A stretch of 64,000 bases of DNA from Hyphomicrobiales bacterium. GTDB taxonomy: Bacteria; Pseudomonadota; Alphaproteobacteria; Rhizobiales; Rhizobiaceae. Under the pieces are notes generated by a model. It ran no database searches, was not told the DNA's origin, and was given only the letters and a program-made list of their open reading frames with translations. The number at the start of each line of letters is the position of its first letter. Position 1 is the first letter of the stretch. Positions 44,103 through 53,919 of the stretch are shown here, one piece after another. The stretch is from positions 1 to 64,000 of the forward strand of contig UCEY01000009.1 in assembly GCA_900471605.1 (NCBI GenBank), given 5' to 3'. The position numbers and the translations under genes are program-made.

Positions 44103-44157
44103 AGGAAATGATAGGAGGCGTTCAAGCGAAGAATGCCGCGATGGAAAGGAGTTTGCC

Positions 44158-45126
44158 ATGAGCAGTATTTCCACCGGACGCATGATCGACGACAACAGTG
44201 ATCCAGTGAAGGGCAAGGTGGTCTGGTTGCCTGCAAAGTCGATCTGGATCACCGCCATGAGCCTGACTGCCATCGTGGGCGGACCACTGACATTCACTTG
44301 TAGCGCCTTTGGTGTCTTTATCTTCTTGACTGCCGTAACGATATGCCTTGGTCATTCCGTCGGCATGCATCGACTGCTCATACACCGTTCATTTCGCACC
44401 CATGTCTGGATCGAGCATGCGCTCGTCTATCTCGGAACGCTGGTGGGCATGGCTGGTCCTTTCGGTATGATCTATGCACACGACATTCGCGACTGGGCGC
44501 AGCGGCAGTCAGCCTGCCACGACCTCTATGCTCACCGCCGGCCTTTCTTCATCGACGCTGCATGGCAGATGCATTGCGCGGTCGCTCTGGACCATCCACC
44601 GCGTTTCGTCCTCAATGAAGGCGAGCGAAGCGATCGTTTTTATCGCTTCTTGGAGGCGACGTGGATGGTGCAGCAAATTCCCCTCGCAGTCGCGCTCCTG
44701 GTGTTTGGTGGATTGCCGTGGGTGGTCTGGGGTATCGCTGTTAGGATATCCGTATCGCTAACGGGACACTGGCTCGTGGGCCATTTCGCCCATCGGGATG
44801 GCCATCAGGGCTGGATTGTAGATGATGTCGCGGTGCAGGGGTATAACCTGCCGCATTTTGGGCTGGTGACATTTGGTGAGAGCTTCCACGGCAACCATCA
44901 CGCCTTTCCGGAATCAGCCCGGCTGGGCATTGAGCCGGGGCAGTTCGATCTCGGTTGGCTTTTCATCCGGCTGCTCGCGAGGCTGGGTCTCGCTTCGGAA
45001 ATTAAGCTCCCGCACACGATCATGCCAAGGGCGGGGCTAAGGCGCATCAACTTGGCTGAAACTGCTCGCCGCCGGACAAACTCCCAGCCGTTGATCGATG
45101 AACAAGCGAGTGAACGTCTCGCGTAG
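44158..45126 (+). CDS. Fatty-acid desaturase
   Basis: 322-residue membrane di-iron desaturase. Histidine boxes: GHSVGMHRLLIHR (65-77), then HDIRDWAQRQSACHDLYAHR (108-127) and ESFHGNHHAFPESAR (241-255). The second box deviates from the usual HRxHH form, with Gln/Arg/Ser between the His residues; the third is canonical. Four hydrophobic segments (for example PLTFTCSAFGVFIFLTAVTI) flank the boxes. It would introduce a double bond into acyl chains, affecting membrane fluidity. AAAGGAG precedes the start at 44158. Control by the divergent ArsR gene is inferred. Base composition is more AT-rich than neighbours, suggesting transfer. Confidence 0.82.
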   Translation: MSSISTGRMIDDNSDPVKGKVVWLPAKSIWITAMSLTAIVGGPLTFTCSAFGVFIFLTAVTICLGHSVGMHRLLIHRSFRTHVWIEHALVYLGTLVGMAGPFGMIYAHDIRDWAQRQSACHDLYAHRRPFFIDAAWQMHCAVALDHPPRFVLNEGERSDRFYRFLEATWMVQQIPLAVALLVFGGLPWVVWGIAVRISVSLTGHWLVGHFAHRDGHQGWIVDDVAVQGYNLPHFGLVTFGESFHGNHHAFPESARLGIEPGQFDLGWLFIRLLARLGLASEIKLPHTIMPRAGLRRINLAETARRRTNSQPLIDEQASERLA

Positions 45127-45253
45127 CGCTTATCCGCTTGAGGGGAAAGCGGTCAATCGCGGCAGGCCATGCGGCCACGACCTGCCTAAAACAAAACCTT
45201 CCCCTTCATGAGCAGAAGAGGTTTCCAAATTTCAAAACCTGAAGGCTTTAGGC

Positions 45254-45358
45254 CTCAGATCAGCTTCGAGAACGCCGCGGCGGGTCGGCCACGCGGTTCG
45301 AGAAGCCCCATTTGTTGTCATACCAGGACAGGACGCGGACGAAGTGCCTTCGAGCAAC
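45254..45358 (-). pseudogene. Remnant of the 3' end of a second gap gene
   Basis: The minus strand here decodes to FVRVLSWYDNKWGFSNRVAD, nearly the last 30 residues of the intact gap product at 47470 ([20 protein letters not shown]). The nucleotide match to 47469-47575 is high (about 80-85% by eye), but a one-base deletion just after the Asp codon destroys the last residues, and homology stops near 45358. Only about 105 bp of the roughly 1 kb gene remains. It lies between the desaturase and AraC genes and has no start. Confidence 0.85.
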
Positions 45359-45491
45359 CGGATGGCGACCCTGGCGGCCGCTTCACAGCCCTCCACTTTT
45401 TTACACCCATCCTTGGCCGCTCCGCTCCGTTTCGTTGAGCCGAATTCCTCTCGGGCCAGCCGGGCTTTCTCGGGCGCACATACGCGACAGG

Positions 45492-46295
45492 TCAGCTCCC
45501 GAAATAGCGCGTCGGTGTCGTCCCGAGCGCCTTCTTGAACATCACGATGAATGCTGTGACGGACTCGTAGCCGAGGTCGCTCGACACCCTCTGGACCGTC
45601 GCGCCGCCGGCGAGTTCGCGTAAGGCGATGATCAGGTGCAGTTGCCGCCGCCAGCGGCCGAAGGTCAGGCCTGTTTCCTGGACCATCAGCCGCTTGAGGG
45701 ACCGTTCGCTGGTCGCGATATGGGCGGCCCATTCCCCCAGGGTGCGGCGGTCGCCGGGATCGGCGGTCAGGGCTGCGGTGATCATCGCGATCTTCGGATG
45801 GCCGGACACGGGCAGTTTCAGCCCCTCCTTCGGCATCACGGCCAGTTCGCCCAGGAGGACCTGCACGAGCCGGCCGATATGGTCGTCCGGAGAATAGTCG
45901 TCCGTTACGTCGGCAAGCCGCAGGATCATCTCGCGGAGCATCGGCGATACGGCGAGGGTGCAGCACTCCTGCGGAAGCGTCGCGGCGTCCGGTTCGACGA
46001 ACAGATAGGAGAGGCGGGCGTTGGGCGTAACCTGGTTACTGTGGAGCACGCCGCCGGGAATCCAGATCCCGCAATCCGGCGGGACGATCCAAAGGCCGTT
46101 CGCGGCCGTGCAGGTGACCGCTCCGTGCAGGGCGAGGACCAGCTGGCCCTGCCTGTGCTGGTGCTGCGGCATCTCGCCTTCATAGTCGCTGAAGTCGAGC
46201 CGCAGGGCGACCGCCGGGCGATCCGAGCGGTCGGGATCGAAGTCGGCGTAGCAGGAACGGCGCTTTTTTTCAGATTGGCCCGATTTGAAGATCAT
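45492..46295 (-). CDS. AraC-family transcriptional regulator
   Basis: 267 residues. N-terminal cupin-like sensor (MPQHQHRQGQLVLALHGAVT, CGIWIPGGVLHSNQVTPNAR) and C-terminal double helix-turn-helix, RTLGEWAAHIATSERSLKRL and VQRVSSDLGYESVTAFIVMF followed by FKKALGTTPTRYF, the standard AraC signature. It is divergent from the NmrA-like gene across about 73 bp, so it likely controls it in response to an unknown small molecule. Belongs to the block between the gap remnant and intact gap. Confidence 0.88.
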   Translation of the reverse strand: MIFKSGQSEKKRRSCYADFDPDRSDRPAVALRLDFSDYEGEMPQHQHRQGQLVLALHGAVTCTAANGLWIVPPDCGIWIPGGVLHSNQVTPNARLSYLFVEPDAATLPQECCTLAVSPMLREMILRLADVTDDYSPDDHIGRLVQVLLGELAVMPKEGLKLPVSGHPKIAMITAALTADPGDRRTLGEWAAHIATSERSLKRLMVQETGLTFGRWRRQLHLIIALRELAGGATVQRVSSDLGYESVTAFIVMFKKALGTTPTRYFGS

Positions 46296-46368
46296 ATGGC
46301 ATTATCTCCAAATTCATCTGCGCCGCAATCCGTTACCGTTGGTGATCAGCAACGTGATGGAGACTGTT

Positions 46369-47301
46369 ATGAAATTTGCTGTCGTCGGCGCAACCGGACG
46401 AATCGGCGCCACCCTGACGCAGACCCTGCTGGGGGCCGGGCATGAGGTAAGAGCGCTCTCGAGGGGTGGCCCGGCCCTCGACGCGCTGGTCAGGCTCGGC
46501 GCTGAGCCGTTCCTGGGAAGTTTCGACACAGGTGCCGGGGAGCTCGACAAGGTCTTCTCGGATGTCGATGCGGCGTTCCTCATGGTGAAGACCGACTGGA
46601 ACAATATCCACGGGCATTATCCGGCCGTCGCCAGCCGTTTCTTCGATGCGCTCCAGGGCTCTCCGGTGAGGCTGGCCGTCAGTCTGACGGCCATCGGCTC
46701 GGAAGTGAGCGGAAACACCGGCCATTTCGAGTGCTTCCACCACCTGGACCAGAAGCTGAACCAGCTCGGCAACATCGATCTTGTCCATCTGCGGGCCAGC
46801 TGGTTCATGGAGAACATGCTGGCTTTCACGGATGCGGTCGCAAGACATGGCCGGATCGGCTGGTCCGTCAATCCCGATGTGAAGCTCTCCTGGGTGGCGA
46901 CGGCCGACATTGCCGGTCTGGCGGCGAGCGAACTGATGAACCCGACGGGCGAGCGCCGCGTCGTGCGGGAGGTCGGTTCGGAAGATCTGACGATGCCCGA
47001 GGTGGCCGCGATGCTCGGCAGGGAAATCGGCCGGCCGGTGGAATACCGTTTCGTCGACAGGACGCGGCAGGAGATCGAAGCCGAATATCTGCAGAGGTTC
47101 GGGACGCCGGAACTGTGGTTGGACGACAGCCTGACCCTTGACGCCCTGAACGATGGCCGCGTGCGTTTCCACGGCGAGCGCAGCCTGCTGCCCACCCGGA
47201 TGGAAACGTTCATCAGGGACGTCTGGAAGCCGCGTTATCTGGATTCGCTCGCCAACCAGGACGGGCGCGAGACATTCTACACCTGGAGTGCAAAGGCGTA
47301 G
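46369..47301 (+). CDS. NmrA-like NAD(P)-binding protein
   Basis: 310 residues of the atypical short-chain dehydrogenase group. The dinucleotide motif is MKFAVVGATGRIGATLTQTL; then FLGSFDTGAGELDKVFSDVD, VRLAVSLTAIGSEVSGNTGH and LVHLRASWFMENMLAFTDAV, as in NmrA/quinone-oxidoreductase-2-like proteins. The start at 46369 has GGAG six bases upstream; a longer frame to 46285 lacks one. Such proteins act as redox sensors or reductases. Likely regulated by the divergent AraC gene. Confidence 0.85.
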   Translation: MKFAVVGATGRIGATLTQTLLGAGHEVRALSRGGPALDALVRLGAEPFLGSFDTGAGELDKVFSDVDAAFLMVKTDWNNIHGHYPAVASRFFDALQGSPVRLAVSLTAIGSEVSGNTGHFECFHHLDQKLNQLGNIDLVHLRASWFMENMLAFTDAVARHGRIGWSVNPDVKLSWVATADIAGLAASELMNPTGERRVVREVGSEDLTMPEVAAMLGREIGRPVEYRFVDRTRQEIEAEYLQRFGTPELWLDDSLTLDALNDGRVRFHGERSLLPTRMETFIRDVWKPRYLDSLANQDGRETFYTWSAKA

Positions 47302-47398
47302 CCGCCGGAAGCGCTTCGTTATCCGGGCGTCAGGCCGGGGCATGGGCACTCGCCGGTTTTGCCGCCGGCCTACCTTGCCGAAGGTGACTGCCCCAAAC

Positions 47399-47427
47399 GA
47401 AAAACCCCCTCCCTTGCGGGGAGGGGG
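47399..47427 (-). terminator. Terminator after gap
   Basis: On the minus strand CCCCCTCCC, loop CGCAA, GGGAGGGGG then TTTTTCG: a 9-bp GC stem and T run about 40 bp past the gap stop. Confidence 0.92.
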
Positions 47428-47469
47428 CGATACCTTGCCGGTGCCGCCCGAAGGCGGCCTCCGCAATCC

Positions 47470-48480
<1,011 letters not shown>

Positions 48481-48555
48481 GTCAGTCTCCCGAAAATGTG
48501 CGGTCTGTCTTGGCGGGGCGCGCTCTACGCGCCCCCTTGATTGTCTGTCTCTGGC

Positions 48556-50538
48556 TCAGGCAAGCTGTTTTTCGGCTGCGGCGACAACCGCTTCCGCGGT
48601 GATGCCGAAGTGCTTGAAGAGATCCTTGGCCGGGCCGGAGGCGCCGAAGGACTTCATGCCGATGAAGGTCCCGTTCGGACCGATGAAATGATCCCAGCCC
48701 TCGCGCACGGCCGCTTCGACGGCGATCTTGACGGGCGAATTGCCGATCACCGCGGTCTGGTAGGATTCCGGCTGGTCGAAGAAGAGTTCGACGCAGGGGA
48801 CGGAAACGACGCGGGTGGCGATGCCCTTGCCGTCGAGCACGCCTTGCGCCTTCAGCGCCAGTTCGACTTCCGAGCCGGAAGCGAAGATCGTCACCTTGGC
48901 GTCGGCCGCCGAGACGAGCTCGTAGGCGCCCTGGGCGCAGAGGTTCTTCTCTTCATAGGTCTTGCGGGCGGGCGTCAGGTTCTGGCGGGTGAGCGCGAGA
49001 CCCGACGGGCGGTGCTTTTCCTTGAGCGCCAGCTGCCAGCACTCGGCCGTCTCGGTCTCGTCGGCCGGGCGGAAGAGAAGCAGGTTGGGGATGGCGCGCA
49101 GCGCGGCCAGATGCTCGACCGGCTGGTGGGTCGGGCCGTCTTCGCCGACGCCGATGGAATCATGCGTCCAGACATGCACGACGCGGATGCCCATCAGGGC
49201 TGCGAGGCGCACGGACGGGCGGCAATAATCCGAGAAGATCAGGAAGCCGCCGGAATAGGGGATCAAGCCGCCATGCAGCGCGATGCCGTTGATGGCGGCT
49301 GCGGTCGCATGTTCGCGGATGCCCCAGTGCATGTAGCGGCCGGAGAAATCGGTCGGGGTGATCGACTTCATCTGGCTGGTCTTGGTGTTGTTCGACGGCG
49401 TCAGGTCGGCCGAGCCGCCGATCGTTTCCGGCAACAGGCCGTTGATGACTTCGAGCGCGTCCTCGGAGGCCTTGCGGGTGGCGACCGTCGGGTTGTTCTC
49501 GGCGATCTTCTTCTTGAAGGCGTCGATGGCGCTGTCGAAATTGCCCGGCAGGTCGCCGGCGAAACGGCGCACGAATTCGGCCTTCTTATCCGCAGCGGTG
49601 GCGGCGAGGCGGTCTTCCCAGTCCTTGCGGGTCTTGGTGGAGCGCAGGCCGGCGAGGCGCCAGGCGTCGAGGACGTCCGCCGGAACGGAGAAGGCTTCCG
49701 CCTCCCAGTTCAGGTGCTTGCGGGCGGCGGCGATTTCGTCGGCGCCGAGCGGATTGCCGTGGACCTTGTGGGTGCCCTGCTTGTTGGGGGCGCCGAAGCC
49801 GATGATGGTCTTGCAGGCGATGAAGGTCGGGCGGTCGGATTTCTGGGCGGCCTCGATTGCGGCCGAGATCTGGTCCACGTCATGGCCGTCGACCTCGATC
49901 GTGTTCCAGTGGGCGGACTTGAAGCGCATGATCTGGTCGGTCGAATCCGACAATGAGACGGCGCCGTCGATGGTGATCTTGTTGTCGTCCCAGAAGAGGA
50001 CGAGCTTGTTGAGCTTCAGGTGGCCGGCCAGCGCGATCGCTTCCTGGCTGATGCCTTCCATCAGGCAGCCGTCGCCGCAGAGCACGTAGGTATGGTGGTT
50101 CTGCAGGTCGGAGCCGAATTCCTCTTCCAGCTTGCGCTCGGCGATCGCCATGCCGACGGCATTGGCAATGCCCTGGCCGAGCGGGCCGGTGGTGGTCTCG
50201 ATGCCCGAGGCATGGCCGTATTCCGGATGGCCGGCGGTCTTGGAACCGAGCTGGCGGAACTGCTTGATGTCCTCGATCGTCATGTCCTCGTATCCGGTGA
50301 GATAGAGGAGCGAATAGAGAAGCATGGAGCCGTGGCCGGCCGACAGCACGAAACGGTCGCGGTCCGGCCAGAGCGGGTTCTTCGGGTCGAATTTCAGGTA
50401 GCGGGTGAACAGGACGGTCGCGATGTCGGCAGCGCCCATCGGCAGGCCGGGATGGCCGGAATTGGCCTTCTCTACAGCATCCATGGCGAGGAATCGGATT
50501 GCGTTCGCCATCCGGTTATGTTTGTCGAGAGAGGTCAT
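48556..50538 (-). CDS. tkt: Transketolase
   Basis: 660 residues, TPP-dependent. Transfers two-carbon units in the pentose phosphate pathway. Motifs: [20 protein letters not shown], the TPP site [14 protein letters not shown] with [30 protein letters not shown] and the second-domain signature [20 protein letters not shown]. These are full-length bacterial features. Followed by gap; the shared substrate glyceraldehyde-3-phosphate makes the pairing sensible. The upstream 353 bp up to the DUF4164 gene contain the repeat listed at 50579. Confidence 0.96.
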   Translation of the reverse strand: MTSLDKHNRMANAIRFLAMDAVEKANSGHPGLPMGAADIATVLFTRYLKFDPKNPLWPDRDRFVLSAGHGSMLLYSLLYLTGYEDMTIEDIKQFRQLGSKTAGHPEYGHASGIETTTGPLGQGIANAVGMAIAERKLEEEFGSDLQNHHTYVLCGDGCLMEGISQEAIALAGHLKLNKLVLFWDDNKITIDGAVSLSDSTDQIMRFKSAHWNTIEVDGHDVDQISAAIEAAQKSDRPTFIACKTIIGFGAPNKQGTHKVHGNPLGADEIAAARKHLNWEAEAFSVPADVLDAWRLAGLRSTKTRKDWEDRLAATAADKKAEFVRRFAGDLPGNFDSAIDAFKKKIAENNPTVATRKASEDALEVINGLLPETIGGSADLTPSNNTKTSQMKSITPTDFSGRYMHWGIREHATAAAINGIALHGGLIPYSGGFLIFSDYCRPSVRLAALMGIRVVHVWTHDSIGVGEDGPTHQPVEHLAALRAIPNLLLFRPADETETAECWQLALKEKHRPSGLALTRQNLTPARKTYEEKNLCAQGAYELVSAADAKVTIFASGSEVELALKAQGVLDGKGIATRVVSVPCVELFFDQPESYQTAVIGNSPVKIAVEAAVREGWDHFIGPNGTFIGMKSFGASGPAKDLFKHFGITAEAVVAAAEKQLA

Positions 50539-50578
50539 GGCTAATCCGCTTTTTACGGGTGTCGGTCACGGTCCGCGT

Positions 50579-50613
50579 GGGACCACTTGAAGGGCGGCCC
50601 GGGGACCACCTGA
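50579..50613. promoter_or_regulatory. Direct repeat upstream of tkt
   Basis: GGGACCACTTGA (50579-50590) and GGGACCACCTGA (50602-50613), 11 of 12 bases identical, 23 bp apart from start to start, i.e. about two helical turns, 40-75 bp upstream of tkt. May bind a regulator as a tandem dimer. Apart from it and the -35/-10-like patches near 50750, the 353-bp gap holds nothing I can name. Confidence 0.4.
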
Positions 50614-50891
50614 GAGCGGCTGATCCTTAGCAGGTGCAACGCGCAAGTCAACAAAAGCACCGTTCCTCGAAGGGGTGATGACGAACTTTCCTGCAGCCTG
50701 CCTGAATTCTATGCAGCATGCGGGCAACCTGTGGCAGGGCGCAGAAACATAGTTGACGATCCACAGTTAGGACACTTTTGAGAGGCCTCGATTGATTGAC
50801 CGGCTTGCGGGCGGTGAATAATCTGCCGCCCTTGCTGGAGGGGCCGATCATAGCGATTCGGCCGATTTCGCGTATCGACAGGAAGCTTCGC

Positions 50892-51164
50892 ATGCCGTCG
50901 GAAAAGACGATCGACATGGTGATCTCGGAACTCAAGGCAGCGATCGGCGGCCTCGAGAGCGCCGTCGACGCGCGCATCGAGCGCCAGCGCGAGGCGCAGG
51001 ACGTGGAAGGCGAGGTGCGCCGGGTGCATGCCGACCGCGCGCGCCTGGCGCAGGAGCTTGACCAGTCGCAATTCCGCGCCAATCGGCTGGAAGAGGTGAA
51101 CCGGGAAGTCTCCCGGCGCCTCGTAACGGCGATGGAAACCATCCGCGCCGTGCTCGATCGCTGA
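50892..51164 (+). CDS. DUF4164 coiled-coil protein
   Basis: 90-residue, almost fully helical, charged protein: KTIDMVISELKAAIGGLESA, EVRRVHADRARLAQELDQSQ and ANRLEEVNREVSRRL. The start at 50892 has GGAAG six bases upstream. The family is usually found immediately before zapA in alphaproteobacteria, as here (26 bp), which suggests a role near the division ring (a ZapB-like scaffold is a possible analogy). No direct function is known to me. Confidence 0.78.
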   Translation: MPSEKTIDMVISELKAAIGGLESAVDARIERQREAQDVEGEVRRVHADRARLAQELDQSQFRANRLEEVNREVSRRLVTAMETIRAVLDR

Positions 51165-51189
51165 CACGCCAAGATCAAAAGGGAATGCC

Positions 51190-51567
51190 ATGGCCCAGGT
51201 AACGGTGATGATCGACGGCAAGGCCTATCGCATGGCCTGCGAAGAAGGACAGGAGGGGCACCTGACCGACCTTGCCGACCGATTCGACCGTTACGTCGGC
51301 CACCTCAAGAGCCAGTTCGGCGAGATCGGCGATCTGCGCATCACGGTCATGGCCGGCATCATGATCATGGACGAGCTTTCGGAGGTCACCCGCAAGCTTG
51401 GCCTCATCGAAGCCGAGGTCGCGGCGCTCAAGTCCAACCGCGACGGGGCGCTCGAAAACCAGCAGCGCAACGAGCAGCAGGTGGTCTCCGTGCTCGGCGA
51501 ACTCGCCTCGCGGCTGGACGGCCTGACCGCCAAGCTCAACGGCCGCGCACCGGCCCAGGTGAACTGA
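51190..51567 (+). CDS. zapA: Cell division protein ZapA
   Basis: 125 residues. ZapA binds and bundles FtsZ. N-terminal domain AQVTVMIDGKAYRMACEEGQ then HLTDLADRFDRYVGHLKSQF and RITVMAGIMIMDELSE are the family pattern, followed by a long helix for tetramerisation (VTRKLGLIEAEVAALKSN). Start at 51190 sits in AAAAGGGAATGCC. Downstream is the 6S RNA, an order that is conserved in many proteobacteria. Confidence 0.9.
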   Translation: MAQVTVMIDGKAYRMACEEGQEGHLTDLADRFDRYVGHLKSQFGEIGDLRITVMAGIMIMDELSEVTRKLGLIEAEVAALKSNRDGALENQQRNEQQVVSVLGELASRLDGLTAKLNGRAPAQVN

Positions 51568-51632
51568 TCCAAAGTTCACAATAAAGACTTTCCGCCACTG
51601 GTGCGGACCGGCGATCACACATATATTGGCGA

Positions 51633-51790
51633 CGCGGTCTGCGCCTCACGACAGGAACCACAATCCCTGGGGCCATACTCGATCCAAAGGGAGCTGTCCC
51701 TGGCCAGGCCCGTGGGCTTGGACACACGGCGCCCACCTACGTTTGTAGGCACCCAGGATCGTAAACATCCATCGGTTGCCGTGGATCGCA
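51633..51790 (+). ncRNA. ssrS: 6S RNA
   Basis: Inferred from position right after zapA and from structure. A promoter-like TATATT at 51622-51627 precedes the RNA. Complementary segments ATCCCTGGGG (about 51661-51670) and ACCCAGGAT (about 51749-51757) can close the structure; inside are GGGA/TCCC pairs, CCAGGCCC/GGGCTTGG and a final CCTACG/TGTAGG hairpin at about 51737-51750. The long stem with a central bulge is how 6S RNA mimics an open promoter to bind sigma-70 RNA polymerase. Ends are estimated. Between 51790 and 51966 I see no further gene. Confidence 0.65.
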
Positions 51791-51966
51791 CTTCATCTTC
51801 CCCTCGATATCAGCGCGGTCCCCCGGCCACCCGGACTTCGCGCGGGTGGATCATGAATTTAAGTGATTCCTAATCTATTTACCATGCCGCGGACTTAGGC
51901 CCGCGGGATCGCGGCCTGGGCGATGCTCTTAATCCTCTTTTCAAACGACGGGATTACCTTCCCGAC

Positions 51967-53775
51967 ATGCGCATCAACGAGATCACCAACTGGGCCTACG
52001 GGGTCACGGTCGTCCTGACGGTGCTGTCGGGCACAGCCTTCCTGCTGTCTGCGAGAAGCGCGGACGAGGAGCGCCTCGCCGTCGAGGAACACCTGTCCCT
52101 CGATGAGCTCTCCGAACAGCTGGCGCTCGGCGCGGAAGAACGCACCGACGAGGTCCGGCTTTATGTGATGCGCGGCCAGGACCGGCATCTGAAGGCCTTC
52201 CAGAACAAGGAGGCGGAGGAGCGGGGGCTCGAACAGGCGATCAAGGGCATCAAGGCGCTCGGCGCCTCCGATGCCGAACTTGCGGCGCTGGTCGAAGTCG
52301 AGCAGGATGCCGATGCGCTCGATCAGCTCGAAGAGGCGGCCGTCGCGGCCTACCAGAGCGGCGACCGGGACGGCGCGCAGGAGACATTGTTCGGTCCAGA
52401 GCATGACCGTCTCCAGAGCGGGCTCATCGAAACCGTCACGCGCTTCCGCGAGTTGGTGAAGGCCCGTACCGGGACTGCGGTGGCGCTGGCGCAGTCGCGC
52501 AGCGACTGGTGGGGTTTTGCCGCCAAGACGATGCTCGCCATTACCGCAGCGCTGTTCCTCGGCGTCCTCTATTTCGTGCTGAAACGCCGTGTCGCCATGC
52601 CGCTCACCCGCATGACCGGCATCGTCACGCGGCTTGCCCGGCAGGACTATGCCGTGGAAGTGCCGCTCGACCGCCGGCGGGACGAGATCGGCGAGATGAA
52701 CCAGGCAATCCATATCTTCCGCGAAAACGGGCTGGAGCGCGATCGCCTCGATGCCGAACGGCGGGCCGACCAGCTGACCAAGGATCTCATTCTGCAGATG
52801 ATGCACCGTCTGCAGGCCTGCCAGACGCAAGGGGAACTGGCGGACGTCGTCTCGCGTTTTGCGCCCCAGATCTTTCCGGACCTAGCAGGCCAGCTCTATG
52901 TGCTCAACGACAGCCGGACGATGCTCAACCAGATCGGATCCTGGCTCGATCCGCGGCTTTCGGCCATATCCTTCCAGACCAATGCCTGCTGGGGATTGCG
53001 CCGCGGGCGGCCGCATCTCAGCAATCACGGCCAGGGCGACATTCCCTGCCAGCATCTCGGCGAAAGCGATGTCGCCGGGCTCTGCGTTCCCTTGACGGCG
53101 CAGGGCGACACGATCGGCCTCATCTATTTCGAGGAGCGTCCCGGCCACGAGATGGCGGCGGAGGGTTCGCGCCTCTATCTCGAGCTGATCGCCGAAAATA
53201 TCGGCCTTGCGGTCGCCAACCTGCAGCTCCGCGACCGGCTGACCAATCTTGCGGTGCGCGATGCGCTGACGGGTCTTCTCAACCGCCGCTGCCTCGACGA
53301 GACGCTTTCGCGCCACGGGCGCGACCACGCGGGGCAGCCGCTCGCCTGCCTGATGATGGATATCGACCGTTTCAAGCGCTTCAACGACGAGTTCGGGCAC
53401 GATGCCGGCGACATGGTGATGCAATATGTCGCGCAGATCATGCTCGATACCGTCGGCGAGGCGGGCACCTGCTACCGCTTCGGCGGCGAGGAATTCACGA
53501 TACTCCTGCCGGACGCGGCGGAGACCGCCGCCTTCGAGCTTGCCGAACGGCTGCGGCAGAAGATCGCCATCACGTCGCTCTCGCATGGCGGCCGCATTCT
53601 CGGCCTCGTGTCGATTTCGATCGGTGTCGCGGGCTCCCCTGTCGAGGGGCCGGTTTCGACGCTGCTCACGCGGGCGGACGCCGCACTTCTCGAAGCCAAG
53701 GCCGGCGGACGGAACCAAACCGTGCTTGCCGGCGCCGCAAAGCTTGCAGATCAGACGAGCCGCAACTCGGCCTGA
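51967..53775 (+). CDS. Membrane diguanylate cyclase with HAMP and GAF-like domains
   Basis: 602 residues. TM1 (ITNWAYGVTVVLTVLSGTAF), a helical periplasmic region (about 30-180), TM2 (MLAITAALFLGVLYFVL), a HAMP linker (RVAMPLTRMTGIVTRLARQD), a GAF-like domain (about 270-430) and a GGDEF domain with GGEEF at 506-510 preceded by CYRF and the segment MMDIDRFKRFNDEFGHDAGD. The signature is intact, so synthesis of cyclic di-GMP is expected; an RxxD inhibitory site (RQKI region) is not evident. Likely a membrane sensor. It lies upstream of a histidine-kinase cluster on the same strand and could share its signal. Confidence 0.87.
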   Translation: MRINEITNWAYGVTVVLTVLSGTAFLLSARSADEERLAVEEHLSLDELSEQLALGAEERTDEVRLYVMRGQDRHLKAFQNKEAEERGLEQAIKGIKALGASDAELAALVEVEQDADALDQLEEAAVAAYQSGDRDGAQETLFGPEHDRLQSGLIETVTRFRELVKARTGTAVALAQSRSDWWGFAAKTMLAITAALFLGVLYFVLKRRVAMPLTRMTGIVTRLARQDYAVEVPLDRRRDEIGEMNQAIHIFRENGLERDRLDAERRADQLTKDLILQMMHRLQACQTQGELADVVSRFAPQIFPDLAGQLYVLNDSRTMLNQIGSWLDPRLSAISFQTNACWGLRRGRPHLSNHGQGDIPCQHLGESDVAGLCVPLTAQGDTIGLIYFEERPGHEMAAEGSRLYLELIAENIGLAVANLQLRDRLTNLAVRDALTGLLNRRCLDETLSRHGRDHAGQPLACLMMDIDRFKRFNDEFGHDAGDMVMQYVAQIMLDTVGEAGTCYRFGGEEFTILLPDAAETAAFELAERLRQKIAITSLSHGGRILGLVSISIGVAGSPVEGPVSTLLTRADAALLEAKAGGRNQTVLAGAAKLADQTSRNSA

Positions 53776-53919
53776 GCCGGATCGCGACGCAACGCCGGGC
53801 TGCCGATATCCACTCCCGGTCTCGCCATTCTTCAGGCTTTGCTTGACAACGGACGCCGCAGCGACAAGTTCTTGCCATCCTGTTCACTCGCCCTCTCGTT
53901 GACCTGCCGACCGGTATCC

